Assembly: GCA_934351765.1 (NCBI GenBank)
Contig: CAKRJM010000014.1
Location: forward strand, 1-19,818
Length of the DNA stretch: 19,818 nt
Source of the DNA: an uncultured Lachnospiraceae bacterium
Lineage (GTDB): Bacteria > Bacillota > Clostridia > Lachnospirales > Lachnospiraceae
Direction of reading: 5' to 3'
Shown: piece after piece, positions 1 through 7,861 of the stretch
Numbering within the stretch: position 1 is the first letter of the stretch
How the letters are laid out: every line of letters begins with the position of its first letter
Notes under the pieces: generated by a model
Database searches by the model: none
The model's input: the letters and a program-made list of their open reading frames with translations, nothing else
What the model was told of the DNA's origin: nothing
Position numbers and translations under genes: made by a program

Positions 1-26
1 GGTAGATAAGCATTCATGCGTTTGTC

Positions 27-41
27 GTGATCAGGGATCAC
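27..41. promoter_or_regulatory. Operator-like inverted repeat upstream of the ybjQ promoter
   Basis: Perfect 6-bp arms GTGATC (27-32) and GATCAC (36-41) are separated by AGG. The dyad ends 7 bp before the proposed -35 box and is centred about 50 bp upstream of the predicted transcription start, a place where an activator or repressor could bind. It resembles a CRP half-site pair (GTGA/TCAC) but the spacing is 7 rather than 6, so I do not assign a regulator. A chance palindrome is possible. Confidence 0.3.
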
Positions 42-48
42 AGATTTG

Positions 49-77
49 TTTACATAACATGCGTCGTCTGTTATAAT
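49..77 (+). promoter_or_regulatory. Sigma-A promoter for ybjQ
   Basis: The -35 box is TTTACA (49-54) and the -10 box is TATAAT (72-77), with a 17-bp spacer. Transcription should start near 83-85, so the ribosome binding site AAAGGAGG (83-90) would lie almost at the mRNA 5' end and the leader would be only about 15 nt. Confidence 0.7.
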
Positions 78-98
78 ATGAGAAAGGAGGTGTTTTAT

Positions 99-407
99 AT
101 GTTACTGTCAAACACAGAAAATATCGGAAGACCTTATGAAGTATTGTCACTTGTTACGGGCTGCAGTGTTCTCTGTAAGAATATTGGCCGTGATATTGGT
201 TCAAGCTTCAAGAACCTTGTGGGAGGTGAGATGAAGGCGTACGCAGAGATGCTTGACAATTCTCAGGTGCTGGCTGTTCAGAAGATGATGGCAAGAGCAG
301 AAAGCATGGGAGCAGATGCAGTTGTAAATATCCGGTTTTCAAGCTCCAGTATTGTTCAGGGCGGAGCAGAGATTCTTGCCAGCGGAACGGCAGTGAAATT
401 TAAATAG
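99..407 (+). CDS. YbjQ family (DUF74) small protein
   Basis: A 102-residue cytoplasmic protein of the YbjQ/UPF0145 family, whose members are small oligomeric domains often labelled putative heavy-metal-binding; the cellular role is not established. Family hallmarks seen here are the N-terminal VLSLVTGCSV strand, the central GEMKAYAEML segment, repeated helical residues QKMMARAESMGADAVVNIRF, and the C-terminal GTAVKF strand. The ATG at 99 is chosen because AAAGGAGG lies 8 bp before it. Upstream in-frame ATGs at 27 and 78 have no ribosome binding site and 78 overlaps the -10 region. The gene stands alone, with its own promoter and a downstream terminator. Length is normal for the family. Confidence 0.85.
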   Translation: MLLSNTENIGRPYEVLSLVTGCSVLCKNIGRDIGSSFKNLVGGEMKAYAEMLDNSQVLAVQKMMARAESMGADAVVNIRFSSSSIVQGGAEILASGTAVKFK

Positions 408-464
408 GCAGAGTACAGTAAAAACGAATGGTGTGAAACGAAAACGGATAGAAGCGTAAAGACA

Positions 465-520
465 GGAACAGAGAAATAGGAACAGAAGAATAGGACCAAA
501 ACAGAATAGAAACAGAAATG
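465..520 (+). repeat. Purine-rich imperfect tandem repeat in ybjQ 3' region
   Basis: Four tandem copies of a roughly 14-bp unit can be read: 465-478 (GGAACAGAGAAATA), 479-492 (GGAACAGAAGAATA), 493-508 (degenerate, 16 bp) and 509-520 (partial). The strand is almost free of pyrimidines. It lies between the ybjQ stop and the terminator and encodes nothing convincing. It would be an unstructured 3' UTR segment if transcribed. Confidence 0.5.
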
Positions 521-522
521 AC

Positions 523-566
523 AAGGCTGTCAGCGCAGGAAACTGCACTGTGGCCTTTTATTGTTT
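523..566 (+). terminator. Intrinsic terminator after ybjQ
   Basis: The outer stem AAGGC (523-527) pairs with GCCTT (553-557). An inner stem GCAG/CTGC closes a GAAA loop (539-542), with mismatches between the two. The stem runs into a T-rich tail TTTTATTGTTTT. The imperfect middle of the stem lowers confidence. Confidence 0.55.
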
Positions 567-588
567 TCAGAAAGACAAAATCTATACT
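561..588 (+). promoter_or_regulatory. Possible promoter for the alanine symporter unit
   Basis: TTGTTT (561-566) and TATACT (583-588) are separated by 16 bp. This would give a leader of about 90 nt before the symporter start. The -35 box overlaps the U-tract of the preceding terminator. No better pair was found between 567 and 684. Confidence 0.4.
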
Positions 589-684
589 TTTTTTGAAAAT
601 TGTGGTAGGATAAAAAGCAAATTTGTTTTAATTCGGAGCCAGGACAAAGGAAGAGGGAAATCAGTATGAAAAGGAGAGGCGTGT

Positions 685-2073
685 ATGTTGCAGACAATTG
701 AGAAAATCAACAGTGTGGTGAATAATTTTGTTTGGGGCGTTCCGGCAATGGCCTGTATTATCATTGTAGGCCTTTATCTGAGTGTCCGGACCAGGTTTAT
801 CCAGATACGGAAGCTTGGCTATGCCTTTAAGGAAACACTGGGGAAGGTATTTCACAAGAAGGAAGCAGCTGTTGGGGCCATGACGCCATTTCAGGCAGTC
901 TGTACGGCGCTGGCGGCAACTGTGGGAACGGGAAATATTGCCGGTGTAGCAGGTGCGATTGCCATTGGCGGACCAGGTGCGGTATTCTGGATGTGGATGT
1001 CGGCACTGCTTGGTATGTGCACGAAGTTCGCGGAAGTAACGCTGGCAGTTCATTATCGTGAAAAAAATACGAAGGGTGACTGGGTCGGCGGCCCCATGTA
1101 TTACATAAAGAACGGACTTGGAAAGAATTGGAAGTGGCTGGCGGTAACCTTTTCAATCCTCGGCGTACTGACTGTGTTCGGAACCGGAAATGCGACCCAG
1201 GTAAATACGATTACAACAGCCATTAATTCGGCATTGCTGAATTATGGAGTGATCGGTCAGAATTCGGTAGCAACGTCGAATCTGATTATCGGAATTGTGA
1301 TCACAGTACTGGTGGCAGTCATCCTGCTGGGCGGAATCAAGCGGATCGGTAAGGTAACAGAGCGCCTTGTTCCGTTTATGGCGCTGCTTTATATCCTTTT
1401 GGGAATCGGCGTAATTGTGATCCACATCAATCGTGTACCGATGGTGTTTGCACAGATTTTTGAGTGTGCGTTCAGCCCCCGGGCGATTACCGGAGGAGCG
1501 GTCGGCGGTATGTTCATGGCCATGAAAAAGGGCTTTTCCAGAGGGATCTTTTCCAACGAGGCAGGTCTTGGTACCGGCTCCATCGCCCATGCCTGTGCTG
1601 ATACGGATGAAGCGGTTCATCAGGGATTATTCGGAATCTTTGAAGTATTTATGGATACCATTGTGATCTGTACGATGACAGCACTGGTTATTTTGTGCAG
1701 TGGCGTGACCGTTAACTACGGAGCGGCAGCAGGTGCAGAGCTGACCATCAGCGGCTTTACGTCAACATATGGAAACTGGGTGTCGATTTTTACCGCTGTG
1801 GCAATGTGCTGCTTTGCTTTCTCTACGATTTTGGGCTGGGGACTTTATGGAACCCGGTGTCTGGAGTTTTTGGCGGGATCGAAGATGAACAAGCCCTTTA
1901 TGGTAGTTTATGCACTGGTGGCGCTGCTTGGAGCAACCATGGATCTGGGGCTGTTATGGAATATTGCCGAGACCTTTAATGGCCTTATGGCGATTCCCAA
2001 CCTGATTGCATTGTTCTTACTGGGAGGAACCGTTGTAAAGCTGGTAAAAGAGTACATGGCGAAAGAAAGATAA
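685..2073 (+). CDS. Sodium:alanine/glycine symporter (AGCS family)
   Basis: A 462-residue integral membrane transporter that takes up alanine and/or glycine with Na+ across the cytoplasmic membrane (AGCS family, TC 2.A.25). Family motifs are clear: GTGNIAGVAGAI (81-92), the signature GGPMYYI (135-141), and FSNEAGLGTGSIAHA (289-303), which contributes to the substrate/ion site in the family. About ten or eleven hydrophobic segments span the protein. Start 685 has AAGGAGAGG just upstream. It is followed after 39 bp by the HAD phosphatase and is probably co-transcribed with it. Which amino acid is preferred cannot be told from sequence. Length is typical, and there is no damage. Confidence 0.93.
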   Translation: MLQTIEKINSVVNNFVWGVPAMACIIIVGLYLSVRTRFIQIRKLGYAFKETLGKVFHKKEAAVGAMTPFQAVCTALAATVGTGNIAGVAGAIAIGGPGAVFWMWMSALLGMCTKFAEVTLAVHYREKNTKGDWVGGPMYYIKNGLGKNWKWLAVTFSILGVLTVFGTGNATQVNTITTAINSALLNYGVIGQNSVATSNLIIGIVITVLVAVILLGGIKRIGKVTERLVPFMALLYILLGIGVIVIHINRVPMVFAQIFECAFSPRAITGGAVGGMFMAMKKGFSRGIFSNEAGLGTGSIAHACADTDEAVHQGLFGIFEVFMDTIVICTMTALVILCSGVTVNYGAAAGAELTISGFTSTYGNWVSIFTAVAMCCFAFSTILGWGLYGTRCLEFLAGSKMNKPFMVVYALVALLGATMDLGLLWNIAETFNGLMAIPNLIALFLLGGTVVKLVKEYMAKER

Positions 2074-2112
2074 TCGTACAGAGTATTTATATATAGAAGA
2101 AAGGACAACAGG

Positions 2113-2949
2113 ATGGCAGTACGGCTGATTGCGCTGGATCTGGACGGGACAGCGCTTCGGGAGCACAGGGAGATGACGAAGCGGACGCGGGAGGCAATCC
2201 TGGCGGCACTGGATGCCGGGATTCTGGTGGTTCCGTCCACCGGGCGATCTTACCGGGATATTCCGGGGGAAGTCAGGAATATTCCGGGGATTCCGTATTT
2301 TCTGACCTCCAACGGAGCCAGGGTGCTGGAAGGAGATCCGGAAGCGTCAGCAGAGACTCTGCCATCCAGTGTCTATACGGATCTGATTCCATGGGAACGG
2401 GCGGAGCAGGCACTGCGGATCCTGGAGGAGTACGATGTGCAGCCGTCGGTTCATATGTGCGGGTTAAGCGTGAACTTAAAGACGGCGGATCCCCGTGTTA
2501 TTGCCAGGTATGGGAATACGGATTATTTTACGAGGAACAGTGCCGATAATCTGGCGGAGCATGTGCGGGAGAAGCGGATCGGAGTGGAAAAGATTTTTGC
2601 AATCCTGTTCCGGGACGAGGCAAAAGAAGAAATTTTACAACGGATGGAGGCAATTTATCCCTTTGCAGTGTCGGCATCGGGAGCTGATAACCTTGAACTG
2701 AACAGTCAGACGGCCGATAAGGGGCGGGCGCTGGGAGAACTGGCGCGGTTCCTTGGGATCAGCCGGGCGGATACAGCGGTTATCGGTGACAGCATCAACG
2801 ATCAGACGATGTTTCAGTTTGGCGGTCATCGGATCGCCATGGGGAATGCAGATGTTTCGATTAAGAAAATGGCACAGTATACGGCGCCCTCCTGTGAGGA
2901 GGATGGCGCGGCGTATGCGATGGAACGGCTGATCCGGGGCGAATGGTAA
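2113..2949 (+). CDS. Cof-type HAD family phosphatase
   Basis: A 278-residue soluble HAD hydrolase of the Cof/type IIB subfamily. These enzymes dephosphorylate sugar phosphates or flavin/pyridoxal phosphates; the substrate here is unknown. Motif I is D9-L-D11-G-T with the nucleophile Asp9. Motif II is S/T in PSTGR (41-45). Motif III is probably Lys203 in DKGRALGEL. Motif IV is GDSIND (225-230). The cap between about residues 85 and 195 is the alpha/beta type usual for the subfamily. Ribosome binding site AGAAAGGA lies 8 bp before the ATG. It shares a transcript with the symporter upstream and is followed by a terminator. Confidence 0.9.
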   Translation: MAVRLIALDLDGTALREHREMTKRTREAILAALDAGILVVPSTGRSYRDIPGEVRNIPGIPYFLTSNGARVLEGDPEASAETLPSSVYTDLIPWERAEQALRILEEYDVQPSVHMCGLSVNLKTADPRVIARYGNTDYFTRNSADNLAEHVREKRIGVEKIFAILFRDEAKEEILQRMEAIYPFAVSASGADNLELNSQTADKGRALGELARFLGISRADTAVIGDSINDQTMFQFGGHRIAMGNADVSIKKMAQYTAPSCEEDGAAYAMERLIRGEW

Positions 2950-2964
2950 GAGGAGACTGTTTTA

Positions 2965-2995
2965 GGAGACTGCATTGACAGTCTCCTTGCTGTTT
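2965..2995 (+). terminator. Intrinsic terminator after the HAD gene
   Basis: GGAGACTG (2965-2972) pairs with CAGTCTCC (2979-2986) around the loop CATTGA, followed by TTGCTGTTTT. A second copy of GGAGACTG at 2952-2959 could pair with the same 3' arm instead. Confidence 0.75.
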
Positions 2996-3072
2996 TCAGA
3001 GAAAATCCGGAGAACTGACCGGAATAAAAAGAAATTTTGACAGTTTTTTTATAGTTTGTTTTTTTAAAGGAC

Positions 3073-3101
3073 TTGACATTGCAGAAAAAGGGAAGTACAA
3101 T
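3073..3101 (+). promoter_or_regulatory. Consensus sigma-A promoter of the liv operon
   Basis: A perfect -35 TTGACA (3073-3078), a 17-bp spacer and the -10 TACAAT (3096-3101). Start of transcription is expected near 3108, giving a leader of about 57 nt. Another TTGACA at 3037-3042 has no -10 at suitable distance. Confidence 0.85.
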
Positions 3102-3129
3102 AGGCAACACGATAAGGAACAAAAACAAA

Positions 3130-3148
3130 TGTCTTTCAGGGAAAGACA
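3130..3148 (+). other. Leader hairpin 2 nt upstream of the livJ ribosome binding site
   Basis: TGTCTTTC (3130-3137) and GAAAGACA (3141-3148) form a perfect 8-bp stem with an AGG loop. It lies in the predicted 5' UTR, just before GAGGAGG (3151-3157), and has no T-tract. It may stabilise the mRNA or keep the ribosome binding site open; that role is inferred. Confidence 0.5.
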
Positions 3149-3164
3149 ACGAGGAGGAATTATT

Positions 3165-4319
3165 ATGAAAAGAAGAGGTTTGTGTCTTGTACTTGCTGCG
3201 GTCATGGCAATGACAGCAATGGCAGGCTGCGGCGGAAAGAAGAGTTCGTCCAGCGGAGATACGTTTAAGATTGGCGGACAGGGTCCGACAACCGGAAATG
3301 CTGCTATTTACGGAAATGCTGTAAAGAACGGCATGGAGCTGGCTGCAAACGAGATCAACGCGGCAGGCGGAATCAACGGCAAGCAGGTCGAGATCAAATT
3401 CGAGGATGATGAGGCAGATGCTGAGAAGGCAGTCAATGCCTACAATAATTTAAAGGACTGGGGTATGCAGGTTCTGGTCGGACCGACAACCTCCGGAGCA
3501 TGCGAGGCAGTCGTAACCAAAACAAAGGAAGCCGGTATGTTCCAGCTTACACCTTCTGCAACATCCTTAAATTCTATTAAAGAAGATAATGCATACCGTA
3601 TGTGTTTCTCTGACCCGGCACAGGGTACTGTAGCAGCACAGTACATCGCAGCAAATAATCTGGCAAAGAAGATCGCAGTGATCTACGACAGCGGCGATGC
3701 TTACTCCAGCGGTATTTATGAGAACTTCGCAAAGGAAGCTCCCAATCAGGGCCTTGAGATCGTAGCGGCTGAGTCCTTTACCTCCGAGAGCAACAAGGAC
3801 TTCTCCGTACAGCTTCAGAAAGCGAAAGACGGCGGCGCAGATATGGTATTCCTGCCGATCTACTACACCGAGGCTTCTCTGATCCTTGCAAAGGCAAAGG
3901 AAATGAATTTCGCTCCCACATTCTTCGGATGTGACGGTATGGACGGAATCCTGACACTGGAAAACTTCGATACTTCTCTTGCAGAGGGACTGATGTTAAT
4001 GACTCCTTTCTCCGCAGAGGCAGAGGACGAGAAGACCCAGAACTTTGTAAAGACTTACAAAGAAAAATATGGTGATACCCCGAATCAGTTCGCAGCAGAT
4101 GCTTATGACTGCATGTATGTGATCAAGGAAGCGGCCGAGAAGGAAAATGTAACGCCGGATATGAGCGTTTCCGATCTTTGTGAAGCATTGAAGAAAGGCA
4201 TGAGCGAGCTTAAATATACTGGTCTGACTGGTAAGGATATTACCTGGGGTACAGACGGCGAGCCTACCAAGGAGCCCATTGCGGTTAAGATCGAAAATGG
4301 TGCTTATGTATTTATGTAA
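3165..4319 (+). CDS. livJ: Branched-chain amino acid ABC transporter substrate-binding lipoprotein
   Basis: A 384-residue periplasmic-binding-protein-type I receptor that captures leucine, isoleucine, valine or related ligands outside the membrane and delivers them to the LivHM permease. Residues 1-21 form a lipoprotein signal peptide (basic MKRR, hydrophobic core, lipobox M-A-G-C22); the serine-rich linker after Cys22 tethers the domain. The Leu/Ile/Val-binding fold begins at FKIGGQGPTTGNAAIYG and includes NEINAAGGINGKQVE. The ATG at 3165 is preferred over one at 3129 because AGGAGG precedes it by 8 bp and it starts the signal peptide. First gene of the operon, with a terminator-like hairpin after it. 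Ligand preference is not certain; clostridial homologues can bind other amino acids. Confidence 0.93.
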   Translation: MKRRGLCLVLAAVMAMTAMAGCGGKKSSSSGDTFKIGGQGPTTGNAAIYGNAVKNGMELAANEINAAGGINGKQVEIKFEDDEADAEKAVNAYNNLKDWGMQVLVGPTTSGACEAVVTKTKEAGMFQLTPSATSLNSIKEDNAYRMCFSDPAQGTVAAQYIAANNLAKKIAVIYDSGDAYSSGIYENFAKEAPNQGLEIVAAESFTSESNKDFSVQLQKAKDGGADMVFLPIYYTEASLILAKAKEMNFAPTFFGCDGMDGILTLENFDTSLAEGLMLMTPFSAEAEDEKTQNFVKTYKEKYGDTPNQFAADAYDCMYVIKEAAEKENVTPDMSVSDLCEALKKGMSELKYTGLTGKDITWGTDGEPTKEPIAVKIENGAYVFM

Positions 4320-4334
4320 CAGGTAAAAAAGGCA

Positions 4335-4364
4335 GGGTGTCCCGAGGGATTGGGACACCCTTTT
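4335..4364 (+). terminator. Intra-operon terminator/attenuator between livJ and livH
   Basis: GGGTGTCCC (4335-4343) and GGGACACCC (4352-4360) form a perfect 9-bp stem with an 8-nt loop, followed by TTTTGTCT. The short T-tract suggests partial termination, and the stem could also protect the livJ 3' end. Either would raise lipoprotein yield over permease yield, as is common for binding-protein operons. Confidence 0.75.
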
Positions 4365-4391
4365 GTCTATGAAAGGGCTGGTGGAGATCCA

Positions 4392-5273
4392 ATGAGTTTT
4401 TTATCCTATTTAATCAACGGAGTGAGCCTGGGAAGTGTGTATGCGATTATCGCGCTGGGCTACACCATGGTATATGGCATTGCGAAAATGTTGAATTTTG
4501 CCCATGGTGATATTATTATGGTGGGCAGTTTTGCGGCATACATTGCCATGATCAGTGCAGGGGTCTCCCCCATTGTAAGCGTACTTCTGGCAATGGTCAT
4601 CTGTACGGTTCTGGGTCTCCTCATTGAACGGATCGCATATAAGCCGCTCCGGAGTGCACCGTCTCTGGCTGTTCTGATCACTGCCATCGGTGTGAGCTAT
4701 TTCCTGCAGAATATGGCGCTTCTGGTATTTGGATCGGATACAAAGACCTTCCCCAATGTGGTTTCCTTCGGCGGAATCAGTCTGGCGGGCGGAAGCCTTC
4801 AGATCTCCGGTGTGACCATTGTGACGGTTGCAGCCTGTATTGTGATCGTCGTGGGACTGAGCCTGTTCATCAACAAATCCAAGGCCGGCCAGGCCATGCT
4901 GGCGGTTTCCGAGGACCGTGGGGCAGCCCAGCTTATGGGAATCAATGTCAATAAGACCATTGCATTAACCTTTGCCATCGGCTCTGCACTGGCGGCGGTA
5001 GCAGGCGTTTTGCTCTGTTCGGCGTATCCGGCACTGAATCCTTATACGGGCGCCATGCCTGGCATCAAGGCATTCGTGGCAGCCGTATTCGGTGGGATCG
5101 GCTCTATTCCGGGAGCGATGATCGGCGGAATCCTTCTTGGTATCATTGAAATTCTGGCGAAAGCTTACATTTCCTCCCAGCTTGCAGACGCGATCGTGTT
5201 TGCAGTGCTGATTGTGATCCTGTTGGTAAAGCCTACCGGAATCTTCGGCAAGAAGATCCAGGAAAAGGTATAA
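4392..5273 (+). CDS. livH: Branched-chain amino acid ABC transporter permease LivH
   Basis: A 293-residue inner permease of the LIV transporter, with about eight hydrophobic segments. The N-terminal family motif GYTMVYGIAKMLNFAHGDIIMVG and the cytoplasmic coupling region around LMGINVNKTIALTFAIGSALA (which contacts the ATPase) are both visible. The ATG at 4392 is chosen because GGTGGAG lies 6 bp before it. An in-frame ATG at 4350 falls inside the preceding hairpin and would add residues not typical of the family. It is the second gene of the liv operon and precedes livM by 12 bp. Confidence 0.93.
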   Translation: MSFLSYLINGVSLGSVYAIIALGYTMVYGIAKMLNFAHGDIIMVGSFAAYIAMISAGVSPIVSVLLAMVICTVLGLLIERIAYKPLRSAPSLAVLITAIGVSYFLQNMALLVFGSDTKTFPNVVSFGGISLAGGSLQISGVTIVTVAACIVIVVGLSLFINKSKAGQAMLAVSEDRGAAQLMGINVNKTIALTFAIGSALAAVAGVLLCSAYPALNPYTGAMPGIKAFVAAVFGGIGSIPGAMIGGILLGIIEILAKAYISSQLADAIVFAVLIVILLVKPTGIFGKKIQEKV

Positions 5274-5285
5274 GGAGGACTGGAA

Positions 5286-6362
5286 ATGAAGCAGATGAAG
5301 CAAATGCAGAAAACAACAAAATATAATTTCTCTATTTATGCCATGGTGATCATCTTTGCCATTGTGATGCAGTTGATGTCCGCCCTGGGAATGCTGTCCA
5401 GCCTTTTAGAGGGACTGCTGGTTCCCATGACAGCGTACATGATCCTGGCAGTTTCTCTGAATCTGGTAGTTGGAATTCTTGGGAATTTAAGTCTCGGACA
5501 TGCAGGCTTTATGTGTGTCGGCGCCTTTTCCAGTGCATTTTTCTCCAAGCTGGCGGAGGGAGCCATGCCTGACGGCCTGCGGTTTTTCCTGGCGTTACTG
5601 ATCGGCGTCATTGTGGCCGGTATTTTCGGAATCCTTATTGGAATCCCGGTACTGAGACTGCGCGGCGATTATCTGGCCATCGTAACACTGGCATTCGGCG
5701 AGATCATTAAAAACGTGATCAATGCCATGTATGTCGGTGTGGACGGAAGTGGGTTCCATTTTTCGTTAAAGGATTCGGTTTCCCTGAATCTGGATTCCAC
5801 CGGCGAGGTCATCGTCAACGGAGCCCAGGGGATCAACGGAACGCCTCATGATTCTTCATTCATCATCGGGATCCTGCTGTTATTGCTGACTCTGGTTATC
5901 ATTCTGAACCTGATCAATTCCAGAGGCGGACGCGCGATCATGGCGATCCGTGACGACCGGATCGCAGCGGAATCGGTGGGAATCAATATTACAAAATACA
6001 AGATGATGGCATTTGCCATGTCGGCAGCCATTGCCGGAGCAGCAGGTGTGCTTTATGCCCATAACCTGTCCTCCCTGGTGGCATCGCCCAAGAACTTCGG
6101 TTACAATATGTCCATCATGATCCTGGTTTATGTGGTTCTCGGAGGAATCGGAAATATGAGAGGTTCCCTGATCGCGGCAGTTGTCCTGACGCTGATCCCG
6201 GAGCTTCTGCGAGGCCTGTCCAACTATCGTATGCTGATCTACTCCATTATCCTGATCGTGGTTATGATCTTTAACTGGAGCAAGGGCGGCAGGGAATTCA
6301 AGGAAAAGCTGGCAGTGAAGCTGCGTAACGTGTTCCGTTCCAAGAGAAAGGAGGCCAGGTAA
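5286..6362 (+). CDS. livM: Branched-chain amino acid ABC transporter permease LivM
   Basis: A 358-residue permease that pairs with LivH to form the channel. Family marks are NLVVGILGNLSLGHAGFMCVGAF in the first third, LRLRGDYLAIVTLAFGEIIKN in the middle, and the ATPase-contact loop around ESVGINITKYKMMAFAMSAA. It ends in a basic tail (RNVFRSKRKEAR). AAGGAGG precedes the start, and the livG start lies 1 bp after the stop, indicating translational coupling. Length is usual for LivM in Firmicutes. Confidence 0.93.
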   Translation: MKQMKQMQKTTKYNFSIYAMVIIFAIVMQLMSALGMLSSLLEGLLVPMTAYMILAVSLNLVVGILGNLSLGHAGFMCVGAFSSAFFSKLAEGAMPDGLRFFLALLIGVIVAGIFGILIGIPVLRLRGDYLAIVTLAFGEIIKNVINAMYVGVDGSGFHFSLKDSVSLNLDSTGEVIVNGAQGINGTPHDSSFIIGILLLLLTLVIILNLINSRGGRAIMAIRDDRIAAESVGINITKYKMMAFAMSAAIAGAAGVLYAHNLSSLVASPKNFGYNMSIMILVYVVLGGIGNMRGSLIAAVVLTLIPELLRGLSNYRMLIYSIILIVVMIFNWSKGGREFKEKLAVKLRNVFRSKRKEAR

Positions 6363-6363
6363 G

Positions 6364-7125
6364 ATGGCGTTATTAGAGGTTAAAAATCTCGGCATTTCGT
6401 TCGGCGGCCTCCGTGCGGTCAATGCCTTTGAGATCCAGATCGAAAAAGGCCAGCTTTATGGACTGATCGGTCCCAACGGCGCAGGAAAGACCACCGTGTT
6501 CAATCTGCTGACCGGTGTGTATAAGCCAACAGAGGGAATTATCCGTCTTGACGGCGTGGACATCACAAGAAAAAAGGCGATTGAGATCAACAAAGAGGGA
6601 ATCGCAAGAACCTTTCAGAATATCCGGCTGTTTAAGGAACTGTCTGTTCTTGACAACGTAAAGGCAGGACTTCATAATAATTATAAATATTCGACAATCG
6701 CGGGAATCCTGCGTCTTCCTTCTTACTTTAAGGTGGAGAAGCAGATGAACGAGAAGGCCATGGAGCTGTTAAAGGTATTTGACCTGGATTCCAAGGCGGA
6801 TTACAAGGCATCCAATCTTCCTTACGGGGAGCAGAGAAAGCTGGAGATTGCCAGAGCGCTGGCAACAGAGCCGAAGCTTCTTCTGCTGGATGAGCCGGCG
6901 GCCGGAATGAATCCCAATGAGACAGAGGAGCTCATGGAGACCATCAAGTTTGTCCAGAAGAAATTTGATATGACGATCCTTCTGATCGAGCATGATATGA
7001 AGCTGGTCGGCGGAATCTGTGAGCAGCTGACGGTACTGAACTTCGGTGAGATCCTCTGCCAGGGAGAAACGAAGCAGGTACTGAATGATCCGCAGGTAAT
7101 CAAGGCATATCTGGGTGATGAATAG
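6364..7125 (+). CDS. livG: Branched-chain amino acid ABC transporter ATPase LivG
   Basis: A 253-residue ATP-binding subunit at the cytoplasmic face of LivHM. Walker A is GPNGAGKT (36-43), the Q-loop is in ARTFQNIRLF (81-90), the signature is LPYGEQRKLEIARAL (152-166), Walker B is LLLLDEP (172-178), and the H-loop is in LLIEHDM. The segment after the Q-loop has the LivG-type longer helical insert (about 100-145). The signature is PYGEQ rather than SGGQ, which is normal for LivG. Its ribosome binding site AAGGAGG lies within the end of livM. Confidence 0.94.
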   Translation: MALLEVKNLGISFGGLRAVNAFEIQIEKGQLYGLIGPNGAGKTTVFNLLTGVYKPTEGIIRLDGVDITRKKAIEINKEGIARTFQNIRLFKELSVLDNVKAGLHNNYKYSTIAGILRLPSYFKVEKQMNEKAMELLKVFDLDSKADYKASNLPYGEQRKLEIARALATEPKLLLLDEPAAGMNPNETEELMETIKFVQKKFDMTILLIEHDMKLVGGICEQLTVLNFGEILCQGETKQVLNDPQVIKAYLGDE

Positions 7126-7137
7126 GAGGAACGGAAC

Positions 7138-7848
7138 ATGGCATTACTGGAAGTAAAGGATTTACAGGTATATTATGGCATGATCCAGGCCCTGAAGGGG
7201 ATCTCCTTTGAAGTAGGACAGGGAGAGGTCGTTGCACTGATCGGCGCCAACGGCGCAGGAAAGACCACGACGCTTCATGCAATTACCGGGCTTCTGCCCA
7301 TTAAAAACGGAACGGTGACTCTGGCCGGAACGGAAATTACAAAGGCTCCGCCCCATAAGATCGTGGAGATGGGCATGGCTCATGTGCCGGAGGGACGACG
7401 GGTATTTGCGAACCTGACCGTTTACCAGAACCTGCGTATGGGTGCATATACGAGAAAAGACAAGCAGGAATACGAAGAAACACTGAATAGGGTCTATGAA
7501 AAATTCCCGCGTCTGAAGGAACGCCGGAATCAGCCGGCAGGTACACTTTCCGGCGGCGAGCAGCAGATGCTGGCCATCGGACGTGCGTTAATGTCCAAAC
7601 CGAAGATCATGCTCATGGATGAACCGTCCATGGGTCTGTCTCCGATCTATGTAAATGAGATCTTTCAGATCATTCAGGAGGTCAGTGCAGCAGGAACGAC
7701 CGTTCTTCTGGTTGAGCAGAATGCTAAGAAGGCGCTGTCTATCGCTGACCGCGCGTATGTGCTGGAAACCGGAAAGATCGTTCTTGACGGAAAGGCATCG
7801 GAGCTTCTGAACGACGAGTCCATCAAGAAAGCATATTTAGGTGAGTAA
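7138..7848 (+). CDS. livF: Branched-chain amino acid ABC transporter ATPase LivF
   Basis: A 236-residue second ATPase, expected to form a heterodimer with LivG. Walker A is GANGAGKT (36-43), the Q-loop region has the LivF-typical AHVPEGRRVFANLTVYQNLRMG (81-102), the signature is LSGGEQQML (137-145), and Walker B is IMLMDEP (157-163), followed by the SMGLSP D-loop and VLLVEQN in place of the H-loop, as usual in LivF. TAGGAGG precedes the start, 12 bp after livG. The last codons overlap the region of the next gene's ribosome binding site. Confidence 0.94.
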   Translation: MALLEVKDLQVYYGMIQALKGISFEVGQGEVVALIGANGAGKTTTLHAITGLLPIKNGTVTLAGTEITKAPPHKIVEMGMAHVPEGRRVFANLTVYQNLRMGAYTRKDKQEYEETLNRVYEKFPRLKERRNQPAGTLSGGEQQMLAIGRALMSKPKIMLMDEPSMGLSPIYVNEIFQIIQEVSAAGTTVLLVEQNAKKALSIADRAYVLETGKIVLDGKASELLNDESIKKAYLGE

Positions 7849-7861
7849 AGGGGGATCGCTC

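Noticed and set aside
3037..3055. Second TTGACA with TATAGT near the liv promoter
   Set aside because: The spacer is only 7 bp, so it cannot serve as a normal sigma-A promoter.
5880..6422. 180-codon minus-strand open frame opposite livM and livG
   Set aside because: His/Gln-rich shadow of two well-supported genes.
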